Shown: piece after piece, positions 2,877 to 5,174 of the stretch
Layout of the letters: every line of letters starts with the position of its first letter
Position numbering within the stretch: position 1 is the stretch's first letter
Assembly (NCBI RefSeq): GCF_020829685.1
Contig: NZ_JAIVFR010000549.1
Span: 1 to 5,174 of the forward strand
Length of the DNA: 5,174 nucleotides
Source: Nostoc sp. CHAB 5715
Lineage (GTDB): Bacteria; Cyanobacteriota; Cyanobacteriia; Cyanobacteriales; Nostocaceae
Direction of reading: 5' to 3'
Made by a program: the position numbers and the translations under genes
The notes under the pieces: model-generated
Database searches by the model: none
Seen by the model: the letters and a program-made list of their open reading frames with translations, nothing else
What the model was told of the DNA's origin: nothing

Positions 2877-5174
2877 CTAGATGGGATCTGAATACATTGT
2901 CTTAAAGAGGTTTGAAACAGTCATTTCTGAATGGCTAACAAGCTTCGTCAGCATCTCCTGATAGTTGTTTAATAGGCGATCGATTGTCTCTGCTGTAAAT
3001 TTCTCAGTGCCGTATTTAGCCCTGATCTGGATTGTTTTTGACAGTTCAACGTAAAGCTCCAATGGGGGTGTCTTGCCATAAAGTTCCATTGGCATATCGC
3101 CCCATTCTGATGGTGCGATCGCTTCCCAACCTGGTATTTGATCTTGAACTGAGGGGGTCATGGTAATGCTTGCCAGCAGATTCAGGGGACGTAAATGTTG
3201 GATCTGCTCGATCACCTGATACAGCTGCACCTCTTTATGTTCGATCGCTTCATTGACGGTCTCTTGAAGTTGTTTAATTACGGTCGAGCCAGTCTGTTCC
3301 GGCAAAATTAGCGATCGCAGAATCACGTCATTGATAAAGCAGCCAATCATGCCCTCTGTGTTTGGCCCGGTGCGGTTGCCGAGCGTTGCCAGAATCAAAA
3401 TCTCATTTTGTTGGTTCCACTTCGCTAAAACAAGTTTGAAAGCGCTCAACAAGATGACAAAACTCGTCACCCTCTGTGAACGACCCAGCCCTTCAATCGA
3501 ACGAACGAGATACTCAGGTAAGTGGATAAAACGGTGTCCTGCCTGTTTACTAGACAGCATCAGACTTGGAGAGGGGTGTAACTCGTTATCAACGAGTTTG
3601 CGTTGCCAATAGCTGAGTTGCTGTGCGATCGCGGACTCGTTGTAGACTTGCTGCTGCCACAAGGCAAAGTCTGCATATTGGCATGATAGGGCTGGGAGGG
3701 GCGAAGGTTGCCCATTGGCGAAAGCCTGCATCAGTGCGTCTAATTCTTGCAGAAGCACACCAAATGACCAACCATCTGTGATCATATGGTGCATGGTAAT
3801 CACGAGCCAATGCTCTTTTGGATTCAGTTGAAATAAGGCAGCTCTGATTGGGGGAGCAACAGCCAGATTGAAGGGCTGCTGACGTATTTTAATTCCCAAA
3901 CGAACCGCTTCCGACTCACGCGCCTCTGGGGGTAGGTGCTGTAGGTTTTCATAGATTAATGGCAGGTGCAGGTGAGGTAAAACGATCTGCATCGGCTGAT
4001 CGTTGATGACGGTGAAGACCGTGCGGAGATTCTCATGACGGCGGACGATTTCGTTCAAACTTTGCTCGACGACCTCTGGTGAGAGAGAACGCCTGACTCG
4101 CATCAGAGTCGAACTATTGAGAGTTGCAACCGTACTTGCTGATTGCTCCAGGAACCATAACCCCTGCTGTGATAGCGACAGAGGCACGGGTGTAGATGGG
4201 TTTCTCTGCAAGCCAGACATGGCTAGCATGGTAGCAGAAATCCCATTTGAACTGAGTTTTGGATGGGCTTTGAACGACTCAATTAACTTGCTGAGGGCGG
4301 CGATCGTCGGGGTTTCAAACAGACACCGCAGGGGAAAATCAATCGCAAAGGCTTGGCAAATTCGGAAGACGAGTGAGGTCGCCAGCAGAGAATGTCCTCC
4401 CAATTCAAAAAAGTTATCGTAAATCCCGACTTTCTCAATACTGAGAATCGCAGCCCAAAGGTTAGCTAAAATTTCTTGGGTGGGGGTGCTGGGTGCTACG
4501 AAGCTAGATTCTAGTCCAATCTGGAAATTTTCCGGTATGGGTAGAGCGCGGCTATCAACTTTTCCATTAGACGTTAAGGGAAACTTTTCTAGGACAACAA
4601 AGGCAGATGGAATCATGTACTCAGGCAGTTTTTTCTTGAGATAGTGGCGAAGGTCTTGAATGTATCTCTCTAAACTGTTCCAAGTCGATTGGCGATCGCC
4701 TAAACTATTTGATCCCGTTTTTTGAGGGAAACACTGCTTTCCATTGGGTAACTCATAGAGAGAGCGATCGCCCTTGGCGGCTCCTAAAGGAGCATCGCCC
4801 AACATCCCCTGCTCTCTTAAACTCACCAAATTGAGAATGGTTGAAGCTTGGGTCTGGTCAGGAACAATATAGGCTACCAATCGCTTATTATTAAGTTCAT
4901 CCTCTCTGGCAAGTACAACACATTCTCGCACACCTTGGTGCCCAGAAAGTAGTGCTTTAATTTCTCCTAACTCAATCCGAAAGCCCCGAATTTTGACTTG
5001 ATGATCGATGCGTCCTTTATACTCAAGCTCACCTGTAGGTAAATATCGCGCTAAATCCCCCGTTTTGTATAAACGCCCTTGCTGCTGATTGCTAAAGGGA
5101 TTGAGTACAAACCGCTCCTGGGTGAGTTCACTTCGCCCGCCTCCAACCCCTGCGCGTCCGTCTTGATGGCCTGG
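2877..5174 (-). CDS. Non-ribosomal peptide synthetase, 3' part: adenylation (C-terminal end) - carrier protein - terminal condensation domain
   Basis: The frame is open from the right edge to TAG at 2877-2879 (765 residues); the true start lies outside. NRPSs activate an amino acid as its adenylate, load it on a carrier thiol and form peptide bonds in the cytoplasm. Residues here are counted from the in-frame GTG at 4931, an internal codon. Before it come adenylation motifs A7 (RLYKTGDLARY) and A8 (GRIDHQVKIRGFRIELGEI). A9 (LPEYMIP, 102-108) and A10 (NGKVD, Lys124) follow, after an unusually long A8-A9 spacer. The carrier domain spans about 141-215, with FFELGGHS and phosphopantetheine Ser181. 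The condensation domain spans about 248-672: C1 SLSQQGLWFLEQ (252-263), C2 RRHENLRTVF, C3 HHMITDG (381-387, catalytic His382, LCL-like), C4 YADFALWQQ, C5 IGCFINDVILR (529-539). C6/C7 are divergent (EHKEVQLYQVIEQ lacks the usual PF). The protein ends about 10 residues after this domain, with no following adenylation or thioesterase domain. The amino-acid code is not in the window. Four or more HIP1 sites lie inside the gene. Confidence 0.93.
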   Translation of the reverse strand, partial: PGHQDGRAGVGGGRSELTQERFVLNPFSNQQQGRLYKTGDLARYLPTGELEYKGRIDHQVKIRGFRIELGEIKALLSGHQGVRECVVLAREDELNNKRLVAYIVPDQTQASTILNLVSLREQGMLGDAPLGAAKGDRSLYELPNGKQCFPQKTGSNSLGDRQSTWNSLERYIQDLRHYLKKKLPEYMIPSAFVVLEKFPLTSNGKVDSRALPIPENFQIGLESSFVAPSTPTQEILANLWAAILSIEKVGIYDNFFELGGHSLLATSLVFRICQAFAIDFPLRCLFETPTIAALSKLIESFKAHPKLSSNGISATMLAMSGLQRNPSTPVPLSLSQQGLWFLEQSASTVATLNSSTLMRVRRSLSPEVVEQSLNEIVRRHENLRTVFTVINDQPMQIVLPHLHLPLIYENLQHLPPEARESEAVRLGIKIRQQPFNLAVAPPIRAALFQLNPKEHWLVITMHHMITDGWSFGVLLQELDALMQAFANGQPSPLPALSCQYADFALWQQQVYNESAIAQQLSYWQRKLVDNELHPSPSLMLSSKQAGHRFIHLPEYLVRSIEGLGRSQRVTSFVILLSAFKLVLAKWNQQNEILILATLGNRTGPNTEGMIGCFINDVILRSLILPEQTGSTVIKQLQETVNEAIEHKEVQLYQVIEQIQHLRPLNLLASITMTPSVQDQIPGWEAIAPSEWGDMPMELYGKTPPLELYVELSKTIQIRAKYGTEKFTAETIDRLLNNYQEMLTKLVSHSEMTVSNLFKTMYSDPI
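3115..4771. repeat. HIP1 octamers (GCGATCGC), five copies in the NRPS gene
   Basis: Exact GCGATCGC copies occur at 3115-3122, 3311-3318, 3625-3632, 4692-4699 and 4764-4771. A sixth lies at 820-827 in the GT9 gene. Chance would give well under one copy in this length. HIP1 over-representation is a known genomic signature of many cyanobacteria and is the main taxonomic clue here. The last two copies belong to the inserted element. Confidence 0.92.
4666..4823 (-). repeat. In-frame repeat-like insertion in the NRPS adenylation domain (A8-A9 spacer)
   Basis: Between YIVP (residues 21-24, counted from 4931) and LRHYLKKKLPEYM, most NRPSs have some 10-20 residues; this one has about 70. The extra stretch reads QGMLGDAPLGAAKGDRS, then YELPNGKQCFPQKTGSN and SLGDRQSTW. 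It carries two HIP1 octamers (4692-4699 and 4764-4771) and a palindrome (4776-4799). Near-identical sequences, ctctctaaact (4666-4676) and ctctcttaaact (4812-4823), flank it and differ by one base, like a target-site duplication. The spacing keeps the reading frame. I read it as a small dispersed palindromic element that inserted and was tolerated in a surface loop of the adenylation subdomain. The peptide GDAPLGAAKGDRS resembles translated cyanobacterial repeats I recall, but I cannot search. Confidence 0.55.
4776..4799. repeat. Palindromic hairpin inside the NRPS insertion
   Basis: The arms gctcc (4780-4784) and ggagc (4789-4793) enclose the loop taaa. The stem extends outward with ggcg (4776-4779) against cgcc (4796-4799) after a two-base bulge. 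A HIP1 site lies five bases to the left. It is the core of the putative dispersed element and is not a terminator: it is inside a coding region and has no U-tract. Confidence 0.55.
5136..5174. other. GC-rich right edge that departs from the expected NRPS sequence
   Basis: The last ~39 bases are about 70% G+C, against roughly half or less in the adjoining NRPS. Left of 5136 the frame reads RSELTQERFVLNPF, as expected between adenylation motifs A6 and A7. To the right it reads GVGGG and then GRAG, where GYLNR-type residues usually occur. The frame stays open, but a different frame in this stretch (QAIKTDAQGLEAGEV) has mostly G or C in third positions, like coding DNA from a GC-rich genome. A chimeric join near 5136 is possible. 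The stretch is short, so natural divergence cannot be excluded. Confidence 0.4.

Noticed and set aside
2737..2880. A 47-codon plus-strand open frame starting MIGLVVRRVN, very basic, running through the tandem repeat
   Set aside because: It has no ribosome binding site. Its Arg/Lys-rich sequence is simply the translation of the 9-bp repeat, and it overlaps the truncated glycosyltransferase in another frame.
3331..3810. Open frames of 70-95 codons on both strands within the condensation-domain region
   Set aside because: They lie wholly inside the NRPS frame, which has unambiguous motifs there. Their translations show no recognisable domain.
4117..4422. A 101-codon plus-strand frame opposite the carrier/condensation linker
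   Set aside because: It is antisense to the well-supported carrier domain and has no ribosome site or recognisable motif.
4776..4799. The hairpin as a transcription terminator
   Set aside because: It lies inside an open NRPS frame, has no T-tract on either side and is coupled to HIP1 sites, which fits a dispersed repeat better.
4929..4931. GTG at this position as the start of the NRPS protein
   Set aside because: The frame is open upstream to the window edge and encodes adenylation motifs A7 and A8, so this is an internal valine codon.

Overview
The window looks like a piece of cyanobacterial DNA from a secondary-metabolite (accessory) region. The main evidence for a cyanobacterium is six copies of the HIP1 octamer GCGATCGC in 5.2 kb, in both the glycosyltransferase and NRPS genes. 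Other evidence is the style of the NRPS, the GT9 variants, and a basic 9-mer tandem repeat of a kind I associate with cyanobacterial genomes. Base composition is mixed: the NRPS is richest in G+C, while the second GT9 gene and the central intergenic region are AT-rich.

Layout, read right to left because almost everything is on the minus strand. (1) 5174-2877 is the 3' part of a non-ribosomal peptide synthetase, with the end of an adenylation domain, a carrier protein and a condensation domain, then a stop. It carries an in-frame HIP1-bearing repeat-like insertion between adenylation motifs A8 and A9. (2) 2876-2766 is a short gap with a degenerate 9-bp tandem repeat. (3) 2490-2765, on the plus strand, is the N-terminal fragment of a glycosyltransferase-like protein with a strong ribosome binding site. 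(4) 2489-2248 is AT-rich, with a possible promoter for that fragment and no gene. (5) 2247-2101 is a decayed thioesterase fragment with a GWCFGG nucleophile elbow and one in-frame stop. (6) 2081-1119 is a complete family-9 glycosyltransferase. (7) 1038-7 is a second family-9 glycosyltransferase that lacks the end of its cysteine-bearing tail.

The simplest reading is an old minus-strand operon, NRPS - thioesterase - GT9 - GT9, which would have made and glycosylated a peptide or lipopeptide. It now appears rearranged. The NRPS stops just after a condensation domain, the thioesterase survives only as a remnant, and a truncated plus-strand gene sits between them. The adenylation specificity residues lie outside the window, so the amino acid cannot be predicted.

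Both ends look abnormal. Bases 1-16 are an exact inverted copy of bases 267-282, which suggests a fold-back join. About 39 bases at the right edge are roughly 70% GC and do not match the expected adenylation-domain sequence. The window may therefore be a whole short contig with chimeric ends. I see no tRNA, rRNA, CRISPR array, intact transposase or replication origin. I do not see a clear undescribed system. The best leads are the NRPS that ends in a condensation domain, the Cys-type thioesterase relic, and two GT9 enzymes that lack the canonical catalytic aspartate.
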